From NCBI GenBank assembly GCA_947647735.1, contig CANSLJ010000019.1, forward strand, positions 1 to 64,000: a stretch of DNA of 64,000 nucleotides, given 5' to 3'. The stretch is from an uncultured bacterium (lineage in GTDB: Bacteria; Bacillota; Clostridia; Lachnospirales; Lachnospiraceae). Under the pieces are notes generated by a model. It made no database searches, was not told where the DNA came from, and saw only the letters and a program-made list of their open reading frames with translations. A program made the translations under genes and the position numbers. Positions 55,094 through 64,000 of the stretch are shown one piece after another. Within the stretch, counting starts at the first letter, position 1; every line of letters starts with the position of its first letter.

Positions 55094-55965
55094 TATTGGA
55101 TAGCCTCCTCTCTCTTATTCAGGAAATGCTGCAGCGGGAATGCTATCACAGAGATCAATATCAGCATCACCACGTTGCCCGCCGTTGAAAGCCCATAGAA
55201 ACCGGCCGCGTACTGCTTGTAAATAACAGATGCCAGTACATCCGTCGAGAAACCGGGGCCGCCTCCTGTCATCGCCCAGATCAGGTCGAAGGACCGCAAC
55301 CCGCCGATCAGGGAAAGAATGATGATGGAGTTCTGGGAAGGCGCCACCAGCGGGAGCGTGATATGTTTCAGCTTCTGCCATCCGGTCGCTCCATCGATGG
55401 ATGCCGCTTCATAATATGTTTTATCAATGGACTGAATACCTGCGATATAGATGACCACAGATATGGAAAGTCCTTTCCACACATCCGTTGCAATGATACT
55501 TGCGAGCGCCGTGTTCGGATTGCCGAGGAAATCAACGGCTGTTCCGCCAAGCGCCTGGATCACTACATTCAAAAGCCCTTTTGTCGGATGCATCATATAG
55601 GAAAAAGCAAGGCCCACCGCCATCATGGAAACCAGATTCGGGAAGAACACTGCCGAACGGATAAATCCTTTTGTCCTGATCTTGCTGGTCAGGAAGATCG
55701 CGATAAAGAACGCAAGAACCACTTTTAAAATGCTTGTTCCGAACGCATAGATCAGAGTATGTACCACGGAAGAACTCATGGAATGTTCGGAAAAGAAAAG
55801 TTTATAGTTGTCAAGTCCACAGAATTTCGCTGTCTCAAAGTTCCATACGGTCAGACTGTAATACAGAGAAGATATGATCGGCCACAGGAAAAAGATACCG
55901 AAAATAAGCAGGGACGGAAGGACGAACCAAATGGGGTATAAACTCTGTTCCTTTTTGGTTTTCAT
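55093..55965 (-). CDS. carbohydrate ABC transporter permease, MalF/LplB type
   Basis: This 290-residue permease has six helices and the EAA loop YEAASIDGATGWQKLKHITLPLVAP. The start at 55965 has AGGAGG seven bases upstream; the six-codon longer frame has none. A hairpin separates it from the binding-protein gene. Confidence 0.93.
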   Translation of the reverse strand: MKTKKEQSLYPIWFVLPSLLIFGIFFLWPIISSLYYSLTVWNFETAKFCGLDNYKLFFSEHSMSSSVVHTLIYAFGTSILKVVLAFFIAIFLTSKIRTKGFIRSAVFFPNLVSMMAVGLAFSYMMHPTKGLLNVVIQALGGTAVDFLGNPNTALASIIATDVWKGLSISVVIYIAGIQSIDKTYYEAASIDGATGWQKLKHITLPLVAPSQNSIIILSLIGGLRSFDLIWAMTGGGPGFSTDVLASVIYKQYAAGFYGLSTAGNVVMLILISVIAFPLQHFLNKREEAIQ

Positions 55966-55986
55966 ATTGTAACCTCCTATCAATGA

Positions 55987-56015
55987 GTGGCCGCCCGATA
56001 TCTTCAGGCGGCCAC
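55987..56015 (-). other. intercistronic hairpin between binding protein and permease genes
   Basis: GTGGCCGCC (55987-55995) pairs with GGCGGCCAC (56007-56015). No T run follows on the minus strand. Its position mirrors the hairpin at 12105-12147 in the other ABC operon. Confidence 0.75.
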
Positions 56016-56041
56016 GCTGTTATCTCAGTTTTATCAGGATA

Positions 56042-57385
56042 TTATTCCCAATCGTAGCCCAGCTGAACCGCAGATTTCTTACAGTCATCATCGTACATTG
56101 CGGCTGCTTCTGCGCCGGACATCTGTCCAAGGCCTACCGCGGTAGTCATCTGCTCACATGCCGTTCCCTTGATCGGAGACTGATACTCAAGAGCAGGACA
56201 GGTCTTTCCTTCATCGAAATACTTCTGCATATCCACACGTACTGCGCTGCATACGGATTCGGGCAGTTCATATCCCTTGATGCAGGAAGGGCCGTTTGCC
56301 CCGTAAGTTCCGAAGTACAGATCCATTGCTTCTTCCGTATAGTAGAACTCAAGGAATGCTTTGATCGCATCTATATGTTCACTGTCTTTGCTCACATACC
56401 AGCTCATCGGCTCCCATACGGTAAGCCCGTGATCATCCGCGTTATCGCCCGGAACACCGAATACACCGATATCATCCGGATTTTCCGCATTTTCAAGGAT
56501 CAGAGGAAGCTGCTGTGTCAGAATAAACCAGTGCGTAGCTTCTCCGGTACCGATCGCAAAGTTACCGTCTGTAACTGTTGCCGCGGATTTGTCCGCATTC
56601 AGGAAATCTACAAGATCCTCGTATTTTGTCCAGCTTCTGGTCGCCTCTGCAACATTTGCATATTTTGCAGTTCCGTTTGTATAGTCATCAGCGAAAGTCG
56701 GGTTTGTCGCTGCGATATTGTAATAATCGCCAAGGAACAGAACCTGCGTTGCCCATGTCTCGCCGCCTGTGAAATAAACCGGTGTCTTGCCTGCGTCTGC
56801 CAGTTTCTGACAGTTTGCCACAAAATCATCCCATGTATGAGGGATCTCAAGCCCCAGCTCCTCATAGTCAGGCTTATAGTAGATCACCGCACCCGCCTGT
56901 GTGGAAGACTGCGGAGCACCGTAAATGGCGCCGTCGATCGTAACAGAGCTCAGGAACGCATCATCAAACTTCTGAACGATATCCCAGTCGGAAATATCAA
57001 GGAACCCACGGGAAGGGTTCAGCTCATGCAGCTTGGAACCGGAATTCCATACCATGAAATCCGGAAGATCCCCTGATGCCATTCTCGTCTTGAGGATATT
57101 ATCACCCTCAGAACCGCCCGGGTTAACCTCAACTTCAAATTCCATACCCAGTTTCTCTGTAGCCGCTGCCATAACCGCCTGTGTTCCTGCGTTATTTTCA
57201 GCATTTCCTCCCCACCATTTCAGGGTAACTCCTTCATACGGCTTCTCGCCGGATGTCTCCTCAGAACCGGAAGCCTCCGCCGCCGGAGCTGCCCCGTCGC
57301 CGGAATCAGAGCTGCCGCATCCGGTCAGGACCAGACCCATTGTCAGTACGCCGGCAAGAGCCAGGGATACTATTTTCTTACGCAT
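56042..57385 (-). CDS. sugar ABC transporter substrate-binding lipoprotein
   Basis: This 447-residue family 1 solute-binding protein has a signal peptide ending VLTGC (lipidated Cys23), an acidic Ser/Ala/Glu linker and a domain starting TLKWWGGNAENNAG. It probably binds rhamnose-containing oligosaccharides or glycosides, judging from the GH78 genes on both sides. Ribosome site AGGAGG. Confidence 0.93.
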   Translation of the reverse strand: MRKKIVSLALAGVLTMGLVLTGCGSSDSGDGAAPAAEASGSEETSGEKPYEGVTLKWWGGNAENNAGTQAVMAAATEKLGMEFEVEVNPGGSEGDNILKTRMASGDLPDFMVWNSGSKLHELNPSRGFLDISDWDIVQKFDDAFLSSVTIDGAIYGAPQSSTQAGAVIYYKPDYEELGLEIPHTWDDFVANCQKLADAGKTPVYFTGGETWATQVLFLGDYYNIAATNPTFADDYTNGTAKYANVAEATRSWTKYEDLVDFLNADKSAATVTDGNFAIGTGEATHWFILTQQLPLILENAENPDDIGVFGVPGDNADDHGLTVWEPMSWYVSKDSEHIDAIKAFLEFYYTEEAMDLYFGTYGANGPSCIKGYELPESVCSAVRVDMQKYFDEGKTCPALEYQSPIKGTACEQMTTAVGLGQMSGAEAAAMYDDDCKKSAVQLGYDWE

Positions 57386-57495
57386 AAATCAAATCCTCCT
57401 TTGTTTTACTTTTAATTTTAATATGGTTTCATTTTATCCATTGAAAAATAAAAAGTACATGGACGATTCAAAACAAAGCGATTGAAAATCTGAAA

Positions 57496-58998
57496 CTATT
57501 TGATATAATCCGCCGGGCTCTGCCCCGTGTAGGAGCGGAATATCCTGCTGAAATAAAACTGGTCGCGATAGCCCACCATCTCCGCGATATCCTTGACAAA
57601 AAGCTCGCTGTTTTCCTCCATCAGCTGTTTCGCCCTCTCTATCCGGATACCGGTCAGATATTGATTGTAGGACTGTCTTGTATATTTCCGGAACAGTTTA
57701 CTCATGTATGCCTGCGAGATCGCAAAAAGATCCGATATTTCCTGTAAGGACAACGGCTCCGAAATATGGTCCCTCAGGTATATTTTGATATTCTCAAAAA
57801 ATTCCGGGGAATCCACTTTATGGTTTTCTTTTTCCTTTTCCGGCAGATGATAAAAGGAAGCGTAGAGATTCTGCCACAGCATCTCCATACTTGTGGAATA
57901 GTAGAAGGCATCTTCAAACTGATACTCACTCTCGATCAGAGACTCCGTATCGCCCGTCTGCGTCCCGATGAAATTCCTGATCCTTCTGGTCGCCTGCTCC
58001 AGCCACACCTGGGGGCGTTTTTCTTTTTCCCACTGGGTAAAGGCTCTTATGATGCATTTCTGAAGCTGGTCGTACCTTCCCGTCTTGACATACTGCCCCA
58101 TCTCCTGCAAAAGTCCTGAAAGTTCCGCAATGTCCAGAGAGGGTATCCTTTCCTCCAGGAGCCGTTTTTTATCAAGATCCACCACCTGGGAAAGCCCGAC
58201 GGTGCTCAGCGTATTGAGCCAGTAATACAGATTCCTTATCTTCTCTGATATCTCCGGTCCTGAGAACGCCTCTCCATAATACAGAAGCGTTGTATAGGAA
58301 CCCTCCGTCTTCTGGCGCCGCTCAACCCTTGTCATATAATCGATCAACGGCTGCTGCCCCAGTACCTCCTTCGGGATCAGAAACAGTTCTTCCATATTGT
58401 CGCGGCCGTATACGGAATAGGCTTCCTCAATGGTACTGTACAGTTCCGGCTCCTTTGAGGGCGAATACCTTCTGGGCAGCCCGTTTTCACGCAAAAGAGC
58501 CGCATAGAATTCCCTGTACGGAAAAAACTGCCGGATCTCTTCCAGCGCGATCGTTTCGCCTATGCAGAGTTTTCGGAATATCCCTGTTCTTCTGTCATAG
58601 TAGAGCCTTCTCAGCTTTTCCTCCACGTTCTTCATGGTCCGCAGCATCTGGGATGGTACAATGGGTTTTGTCAGATAGTCCAGCACACCACTGCGGAAGG
58701 CGTCTCTGGCATACTCAAAATCCTGATACCCGCTGATAATGACAAAACACAGATTCGGCATTATCGCACTCGCCTGCCGGACCAGTTCCAGTCCATTCAT
58801 CAGGGGCATCTCAACGTCCGTCAGGACCAGATCCGGAGACACTTTCCCTATCAGTTCCAACGCTTCACTTCCGTTTCCGGCAGTACCGGCCACCTCAAAT
58901 CCCGGGCAGTCTCTCTCCAAAATACGGCTGATCGCCTTTACCGCCATAACCTCGTCATCCACCACCACCACTTTATATATCATCCCGTTCGGTTCCAT
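57496..58998 (-). CDS. YesN-type response regulator with AraC DNA-binding domain
   Basis: This 500-residue protein has an N-terminal receiver domain with the acidic pair near residue 14 and phospho-acceptor Asp61 in LVLTDVEMP. A middle linker of about 260 residues and a C-terminal AraC helix-turn-helix pair (about 400-500) follow, ending SRIFRSYTGQSPADYIK. It is the cognate regulator of the YesM-type kinase and probably activates the transporter operon. GGAGGGAGC precedes the ATG at 58998; a second ATG five codons later is also possible. Confidence 0.93.
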   Translation of the reverse strand: MEPNGMIYKVVVVDDEVMAVKAISRILERDCPGFEVAGTAGNGSEALELIGKVSPDLVLTDVEMPLMNGLELVRQASAIMPNLCFVIISGYQDFEYARDAFRSGVLDYLTKPIVPSQMLRTMKNVEEKLRRLYYDRRTGIFRKLCIGETIALEEIRQFFPYREFYAALLRENGLPRRYSPSKEPELYSTIEEAYSVYGRDNMEELFLIPKEVLGQQPLIDYMTRVERRQKTEGSYTTLLYYGEAFSGPEISEKIRNLYYWLNTLSTVGLSQVVDLDKKRLLEERIPSLDIAELSGLLQEMGQYVKTGRYDQLQKCIIRAFTQWEKEKRPQVWLEQATRRIRNFIGTQTGDTESLIESEYQFEDAFYYSTSMEMLWQNLYASFYHLPEKEKENHKVDSPEFFENIKIYLRDHISEPLSLQEISDLFAISQAYMSKLFRKYTRQSYNQYLTGIRIERAKQLMEENSELFVKDIAEMVGYRDQFYFSRIFRSYTGQSPADYIK

Positions 58999-59143
58999 AG
59001 CGCTCCCTCCACCCTGTCCTTTCTCCGGTGTCCATCCCTGTCCATCCGTATTTTCCTGTCATATTTTGCTGATTCCAGTGTATCATCCCTCCGCTTTCTT
59101 GTACAGATTCATAATACCGGACAGGGGCTGTTTACATTTCTGT

Positions 59144-59172
59144 TTGCATAAGCGGACAGGAAATGCTATGAT
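59144..59172 (+). promoter_or_regulatory. promoter of the GH78-like gene
   Basis: TTGCAT (59144-59149) and TATGAT (59167-59172) are 17 bp apart in the 206-nt gap between the divergent genes. Confidence 0.6.
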
Positions 59173-59204
59173 AGGCTCAACTTTTACAAGGAGGAGAATC
59201 AATT

Positions 59205-60803
59205 ATGCCCGCTATCTGTATTCTGGATAAGTTTGAAGTGGAAAAAAACGAGCGTTTCCTCAAAATAGCCGAGGATTTAACCCCTCCGCTGCTGGAGGAG
59301 ATGATCGCTCCGGAGAGCCTTATCACTCTGGGGCACAACATAAAAGGGGAAGCCTGCATTGATTCCAGGAAGCCTCTGGACACCCTGCCTGGATTGATGT
59401 TGAAAAAAGACGATTCCGTCATTCTGGATTTCGGAACCCACCACGTGGGTTATGTAACACTGGATCTGTCTTTTCTGGGCAGCCACCCGGATGCCCCCGC
59501 CTATCTCTATCTGCGTTTCGCGCAGCGTCTGGATGAGCTGACTGTCGATATGTCCAATTATGAGGGCTGGCTGAGTAAAGGCTGGATCCAGGAAGAGTAT
59601 GTTCATGTGGATGTCCTTCCGTCCACGCTGGCTCTGCCCCGCCGATACGCCTTCCGCTATCTGGAGATCCGCGTGATCGATACGTCTTTAAAATACGGGC
59701 TGACAGTACGCAGCGCATCCCTCAGGGCTGTTTCCGCTGTAAAAATGGATCAGGTGGCGCCGCTGCAGTCCTTCGATCCCCTGCTTGCCTCCATCGATCA
59801 GGTGAGCTGCCGTACACTGCACGACTGCATGCAGCTGGTATTTGAAGACGGCCCCAAGCGTGACAGACGGATGTGGCTGGGTGACCTGCGGCTGCAGGCT
59901 CGCGCCAATTACGAGACTTTCCGTAACATGGATCTGGTGAAACGATGCCTGTATCTGTTCGGCGGACTGACATTTAATGACGGTATGCTGGCAGGATGTA
60001 TTTTTCTGGAACCGGAAGCAGAGCCGGATGATACCTATCTGTTTGATTATGCCCTGCTATATGGCTCGATCCTGCTGGATTATTACGAGCAGACAAATGA
60101 CCGTGCCGCTCTGGAAGACTTATATCCTATTGCACTGCGCCAGATCGATATCGGGCTTTCCTACCTGACGGAAGATCATGTCATTCCTGACCACAGCGGA
60201 GACTTCTGGTGCTTTGTGGACTGGGGAGACGGCCTCAACACACAGGCGGCATCCCTTGCCATTCTCATTTACGCCATCCGCTATGCATTGCGTCTGGCAG
60301 ATCATATAGGAGACAACGCAACGATCAGGCGGCTTCAGGAGATGCAGGAAGTGCTGAAAGAAAGCGCGATCCGCCACTTCTGGGATGAAGAGCAGAAACT
60401 CTTTGTCAGCGGCGCCGAAAAGCAGGTCTCCTGGGCTACACAGGTCTGGATGATCCTCGCCCGTGTTTTTCCTCAGGACAAATGCCATGAACTGATCCTG
60501 CACACTATCGATGTGGAACCCCGTATCCGCATGGTCAGCCCTTATATGGTCCACCACTATATCGATGCCCTGCTGCGTTGCGGGGAAGAAGAGAGAGCTC
60601 TGCAGGAGATCCGCCGCTACTGGGGCGAAATGGTGCAGGACGGCGCAGATACCTTCTGGGAGCTGTATAATCCTTATAATAAAAATGAATCTCCGTACGG
60701 CTCGGTGGCGCTGAACAGTTTCTGCCACGCATGGAGTTGTACACCCTCCTATTTTCTGCGGAAGTTTTTCGGACGGAAAAAAACTGAACATAATAACAGT
60801 TAA
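59205..60803 (+). CDS. GH78-like rhamnosidase-related hydrolase
   Basis: This 532-residue protein is related to alpha-L-rhamnosidases but shorter. It has an N-terminal beta region (VILDFGTHHVGYVTLDLS) and a six-hairpin barrel with DGPKRDRRMWLGDLRLQA, the counterpart of the DCPQRDE-type motif. It also has TFWELYNPYNKNESPYG near the end. The N-terminal rhamnosidase-type beta-domains of full GH78 enzymes are missing. It has no signal peptide. It may cleave a different rhamnoside or a related 6-deoxy sugar linkage. Ribosome site AAGGAGGAG. Confidence 0.8.
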   Translation: MPAICILDKFEVEKNERFLKIAEDLTPPLLEEMIAPESLITLGHNIKGEACIDSRKPLDTLPGLMLKKDDSVILDFGTHHVGYVTLDLSFLGSHPDAPAYLYLRFAQRLDELTVDMSNYEGWLSKGWIQEEYVHVDVLPSTLALPRRYAFRYLEIRVIDTSLKYGLTVRSASLRAVSAVKMDQVAPLQSFDPLLASIDQVSCRTLHDCMQLVFEDGPKRDRRMWLGDLRLQARANYETFRNMDLVKRCLYLFGGLTFNDGMLAGCIFLEPEAEPDDTYLFDYALLYGSILLDYYEQTNDRAALEDLYPIALRQIDIGLSYLTEDHVIPDHSGDFWCFVDWGDGLNTQAASLAILIYAIRYALRLADHIGDNATIRRLQEMQEVLKESAIRHFWDEEQKLFVSGAEKQVSWATQVWMILARVFPQDKCHELILHTIDVEPRIRMVSPYMVHHYIDALLRCGEEERALQEIRRYWGEMVQDGADTFWELYNPYNKNESPYGSVALNSFCHAWSCTPSYFLRKFFGRKKTEHNNS

Positions 60804-60817
60804 ATTTGTACATAACA

Positions 60818-60846
60818 GCAGGAGGCAGCCATCAGCCGCCTCCTGC
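60818..60846. terminator. hairpin between convergent genes
   Basis: GCAGGAGGC (60818-60826) pairs with GCCTCCTGC (60838-60846). It lies between two convergent stops, but no T tract follows on either strand. Confidence 0.55.
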
Positions 60847-60880
60847 CGCTATGTACCCCTGCTTTTGCAGAAGCCGTTTT

Positions 60881-62074
60881 TTATATCTCCACCCTCCTCA
60901 GGTAATACCCGAAATCCCCGGTCTGCGCCGGTTCCCGTTTCCCGTCAAAGGCCTCAAAGCCAAACATTACCGCCACGGCTTTCTCTCTCTCATGGAAAGT
61001 ACCGGGCACGCCCAGATAGTAGGCGGCATTGCCGTCGTTTTCTCTCTTTCCCAGGATCAAATGTTTATAATTATAATAACCGTGCAGCAAAAAGCTGTTA
61101 TGTACCAGCTCCTGATATTTCTCTGTAAAGACCACAAAATCTTTGGGTGTGATCTTCAGATATTCCTCCTCCTCACGGATCGGATGTACGATCGGATAAG
61201 TCTGTCTGAGCTGTTCCCACTTATCGGGCTGTAACTCCTGTTCGACGAGGCGGATCTCTTCTTCCGCATTCGCTTCTATGTTCCGCTCCGCCTGTTCCGC
61301 CTGCTTTATCCGCAGTTTTTCCGCCTGATCTGGAGGGACAGGCTTTGCAGCCTGCATTTCTTTGGCCGTCTCCTCCCGCAGAACTTCTCTTTCAAATATG
61401 TCCTGCATGGACTCCTCCTCATCAGATGCGTCCTCCATAGCTCTCTGCTCAGACGTCTCCGGTATGGCTTCAGAATATTCCTCTATCGAAGCCTCCTCTG
61501 TTTCCTGTATATCCACTGTATATCCCTCTATCACTTCAATATCAGGGACATCCTTTTCTTTTATGACCTTCTCCACCTTCAAGTTTTCTGACACAGGTGT
61601 CACAATCAGGCTGACCTCCACAGGCTCCGTATCCACCGGTTCTTCCTCTTTTTTCCTCTGCCCCGGCATGACATTCACCACAGTCCACTGTGATTCCAGA
61701 TACTGGTACTCATGCAGTTCGATCTTGATCCCACAGATCTCATCATACCACAACCCGGAATCCGCCATGTTTTCCGCATGCAGGCGCACGGCACAATATC
61801 CCTGTCCGTTGCGGATACTGAGCGTCCCCAGAAAGTGTTTCTGCAAATTATTTTTTCTGCCCTCCCGATAAAAACCATCCTTCTCCTCTCTATCCGGTTT
61901 TTCCGAGAGCAGGTACACCCTTGCTTCCCCGCTTCCCACCAGCCTCGGGCCCTTCACATAAATGACCATCTGACAGAGGCTGTCCCGCACCTGAAATTTC
62001 ACATATCCGGCATTCTGCAATTTAATGCCGCTCTCATAATAGCTCAGATATCTGATTCTTTTATCATAATACAA
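60881..62074 (-). CDS. DUF6128 domain-containing protein
   Basis: This 397-residue protein is of unknown function. The N-terminal half is beta-rich (about 1-135). A long acidic, Glu-rich low-complexity linker (about 140-290) follows, and the conserved C-terminal domain contains YYNYKHLILGKRENDGNAAYYLGVPGTFHEREKAVAVMFGFE. This matches DUF6128, found mainly in Lachnospiraceae. The start is TTG at 62074, nine bases after AGGAGG. Confidence 0.78.
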   Translation of the reverse strand: MYYDKRIRYLSYYESGIKLQNAGYVKFQVRDSLCQMVIYVKGPRLVGSGEARVYLLSEKPDREEKDGFYREGRKNNLQKHFLGTLSIRNGQGYCAVRLHAENMADSGLWYDEICGIKIELHEYQYLESQWTVVNVMPGQRKKEEEPVDTEPVEVSLIVTPVSENLKVEKVIKEKDVPDIEVIEGYTVDIQETEEASIEEYSEAIPETSEQRAMEDASDEEESMQDIFEREVLREETAKEMQAAKPVPPDQAEKLRIKQAEQAERNIEANAEEEIRLVEQELQPDKWEQLRQTYPIVHPIREEEEYLKITPKDFVVFTEKYQELVHNSFLLHGYYNYKHLILGKRENDGNAAYYLGVPGTFHEREKAVAVMFGFEAFDGKREPAQTGDFGYYLRRVEI

Positions 62075-62177
62075 ACCCCGTTTCCTCCTTTAGACAATTG
62101 CTTTCATCTGCTTCCTATTGTCCATATTATGAGAAAACGGGGCTTATTATGCTAACTGATCAGAATCTTTTTCGTTC

Positions 62178-63263
62178 TCAGTTCTTCTCCTCCAGATAAT
62201 TCATATAGCTGACCACCATCAGGGCGATCTTCAATGTCAGGGCATCATCAAACACCCGGATGTCCAGCCCTGTTGCCTTCTGGAGTTTCTCGATCCTGTA
62301 TACCAGCGTATTCCTGTGGATAAAGAGCTGCCTTGAGGTTTCAGAAACATTCAGATTGTTTTCAAAAAATTTCTCAACCGTCACCAGCGTCTCGTCATCA
62401 ATCTCCTCCGGCATCTCCTCGCCGAATATTTCATGGATATACATTCTACAGAGATTTACCGGGAGCTGGTAGATCAGCCTGCCGATCCCCAGAAGCCTGT
62501 AGGAAATGATCTGTTTTTCCTGGTAGAAAATACGTCCCACATCGGAAGCCATCTTCGCCTCCTTATATGATTTTGATACATCCTTCAACTCATGCACCAT
62601 CGTCCCGAACGCCACGCGGACGTTGATCATCGCCTCCGCGTTGATCATATCCATGATGGTTTTGGCAATACGCTCCAACCCCTCTTCACTTACGCCTTCA
62701 TCCAGAGCCTTGATCAGGATCACGCTGTCCTCATCCACAGTCGTTACATAGTCGCCGTTCTGCGGAGAAAACATCCCTTTCATCAGTTCGCTGACCGACA
62801 GCTCATCCTGATCCCCGGATTCCACGATATAGACCACCCTGTCCTGCTGGTCCGTAATATGAAGGCGTTTTGCCCGATTGTAAATATCCACAAGAAGCAG
62901 ATTGTCCAGGATCAGGTTCTGGAAAAAATTATTTCTGTCAAAACGCTCCTTGTAGGCGATCATCAGGTTCTGAAGCTGGCATACGGCAACCTTGCCCATC
63001 ATATAGGCATCATCGCCAAGCCCCCTTGCGTCCAGAATGTAATTCACTTCCTCCTCATCCATCACCTTCAAAAGATGATGAGCCCCGATCACCTGGGAAT
63101 CCGCAGGCGAAGCCACGAAATTCACTACCAGCTCTTTCTCCTCTTCCGTAGTATCAAAAGTCGATGCCGTGCAGCTGCCATTTAAATCAAATACGCCAAA
63201 ATCAACTTTTGTGATGTTCTTTAATTCTTCAATACTGTTTTGAATGATCTGGTTTGATATCAT
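62178..63263 (-). CDS. CdaR/PucR-family regulator
   Basis: This 361-residue regulator has an N-terminal sensory region (about 1-130), a central GGDEF-like CdaR domain and a C-terminal PucR helix-turn-helix (about 295-355) with FFENNLNVSETSRQLFIHRNTLVYRIEKLQKATGLDIR. CdaR proteins respond to sugar diacids. Here the gene lies directly downstream of the MsmX-type ATPase gene, which suggests a general role in sugar use. Confidence 0.88.
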   Translation of the reverse strand: MISNQIIQNSIEELKNITKVDFGVFDLNGSCTASTFDTTEEEKELVVNFVASPADSQVIGAHHLLKVMDEEEVNYILDARGLGDDAYMMGKVAVCQLQNLMIAYKERFDRNNFFQNLILDNLLLVDIYNRAKRLHITDQQDRVVYIVESGDQDELSVSELMKGMFSPQNGDYVTTVDEDSVILIKALDEGVSEEGLERIAKTIMDMINAEAMINVRVAFGTMVHELKDVSKSYKEAKMASDVGRIFYQEKQIISYRLLGIGRLIYQLPVNLCRMYIHEIFGEEMPEEIDDETLVTVEKFFENNLNVSETSRQLFIHRNTLVYRIEKLQKATGLDIRVFDDALTLKIALMVVSYMNYLEEKN

Positions 63264-63317
63264 GCGCTTCCCTTTCTTTTTGTGATATTTTTATGGTTTT
63301 CTATAAAGCCTAAAAGA

Positions 63318-63336
63318 GGGATGCTCATCACATCCC
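63318..63336. terminator. terminator downstream of the MsmX-type gene
   Basis: GGGATG (63318-63323) pairs with CATCCC (63331-63336). T runs follow on both strands. A second hairpin of GCCGCT/AAGCGGC type lies at about 63410-63432, directly after the ATPase stop. The 175-nt gap holds nothing else that I see. Confidence 0.7.
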
Positions 63337-63438
63337 CCTTTATTTTTGTTTTTTATCTGCGGCTCGACTCTATAAGCAATGTGCTTGACTCGCAAACGCT
63401 TCGCTTTTTGCTCGTATCGCCGCTTGAGAAGCAGCGGC

Positions 63439-64000
63439 TTAGTTACAGATTGTAACCTCTGTCTCTTTATCAAATACGTGAATCTTCTCTACATCAAATG
63501 CAAACTTGATAGCATCGCCCGGTCTTGCATTTGTTCTGGAGTCTACCCTTGCTGTGATCGGGAACTGGTCCACATCAAAGTACAGATAAACTTCTGCGCC
63601 AAGCAGCTCGTATACTTTAACTTTGGATTCAAATACTGTAGGCGCCTTTGCAAGGAACTCTTCGGAATCATATACATCCTCAGGACGGATACCGAAAGTA
63701 ACAGTCTTTCCATCATAACCGCCGTCGATCAGGGCTTTGGATTTTGCTGCCGGCAGAGGAATGCTCTTGCCTGCCACTTCAAGGCTTGCCACATTACCGT
63801 TCACCTTAACAGTTGCATCAAGGAAGTTCATCTGAGGAGATCCCATGAAGCCTGCTACGAACAGATTAGCGGGTTTCTCATACAGATTCTGAGGTGTATC
63901 TACCTGCTGTACGATACCTGCCTTCATAACAACGATCCTTGTACCAAGTGTCATAGCCTCTGTCTGGTCATGTGTAACGTAGATGATCGTTGTGCCCAGA
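63439..64000 (-). CDS. MsmX/UgpC-type sugar ABC ATPase, C-terminal part, cut by the window edge
   Basis: About 186 residues are visible, starting inside the H-loop (TIIYVTHDQTEAMTLGTRIVVMKAG). The segment IVQQVDTPQNLYEKPANLFVAGFMGSPQMNF and the C-terminal OB-type TOBE domain (PEDVYDSEEF near the middle, then DVDQFPITARVDSRTN) are typical of MsmX/UgpC/MalK-type ATPases. The N-terminal Walker A and signature motifs lie beyond the edge. It can serve several sugar importers that lack their own ATPase, such as the two in this window. Confidence 0.93.
   Translation of the reverse strand, partial: LGTTIIYVTHDQTEAMTLGTRIVVMKAGIVQQVDTPQNLYEKPANLFVAGFMGSPQMNFLDATVKVNGNVASLEVAGKSIPLPAAKSKALIDGGYDGKTVTFGIRPEDVYDSEEFLAKAPTVFESKVKVYELLGAEVYLYFDVDQFPITARVDSRTNARPGDAIKFAFDVEKIHVFDKETEVTICN

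Overview
The window reads as a chromosome segment from a Gram-positive anaerobe of the class Clostridia, most likely family Lachnospiraceae. This is an inference. It rests on the Lachnospiraceae-type families seen (DUF5711, DUF6128, DUF6020), a long-form SRP RNA, an F-type ATPase with an AtpZ/AtpI leader pair, YesM/YesN-controlled sugar operons, Shine-Dalgarno sites of the AGGAGG type and 17-bp-spaced sigma-A promoters. No plasmid, phage or insertion-sequence genes were found.

Layout, left to right. (1) 0.2-7.0 kb, minus strand: an antimicrobial-peptide-type module (FtsX-like ABC permease, ATPase, histidine kinase, response regulator) behind a CvpA-like and a DUF5711 protein. (2) 7.2-19.0 kb: a visibly AT-rich 11-gene catabolic operon on the minus strand. 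It encodes two DhaK/DhaL kinase pairs, a class II aldolase, a sugar ABC importer without ATPase, a ManA-like cupin, a transaldolase-family protein and a YesL-like protein. A divergent DeoR-type regulator sits behind an array of TTTCG operator repeats. This is the least conventional system in the window. (3) 19.5-24.5 kb: galM, recR, ybaB, dnaX, pfkA. (4) A tRNA-Ser(CGA), then a trehalose PTS operon (treC, treP) with divergent treR. (5) 29.3-33.9 kb: a DUF362 protein and a BlaI/BlaR1-type pair with an unusually long sensor. (6) 34.0-36.8 kb: a nested palindrome and a large membrane-anchored protein of unknown function. (7) 37.2-44.4 kb: the complete F1Fo ATPase operon, whose c subunit carries a sodium-type ligand set. 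(8) 44.6-48.7 kb, mostly plus strand: DUF402, tadA, a convergent glycosyltransferase, a DUF6020 membrane protein and the SRP RNA. (9) A HigB/HigA-like toxin-antitoxin pair. (10) 49.6-60.8 kb: a rhamnoside-utilisation locus (GH78, YesM, two permeases, binding protein, YesN, and a divergent second GH78-like enzyme). (11) 60.9-64.0 kb: DUF6128, a CdaR/PucR-like regulator and the C-terminal part of an MsmX/UgpC-type ATPase cut by the window edge.

Functional links. Both sugar ABC operons lack an ATPase, so the MsmX-type ATPase at the right edge is a natural shared energiser. Both also carry a strong hairpin between the binding-protein gene and the first permease gene, which would favour excess binding protein. 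In the Dha operon the first DhaK has lost two of the three residues that define the active site, while the second DhaK is intact. The pairs are therefore unlikely to be simple duplicates. The substrate of that operon cannot be read from the sequence. A ketose or a phosphorylated short-chain sugar that ends in an aldolase cleavage is the most economical inference.
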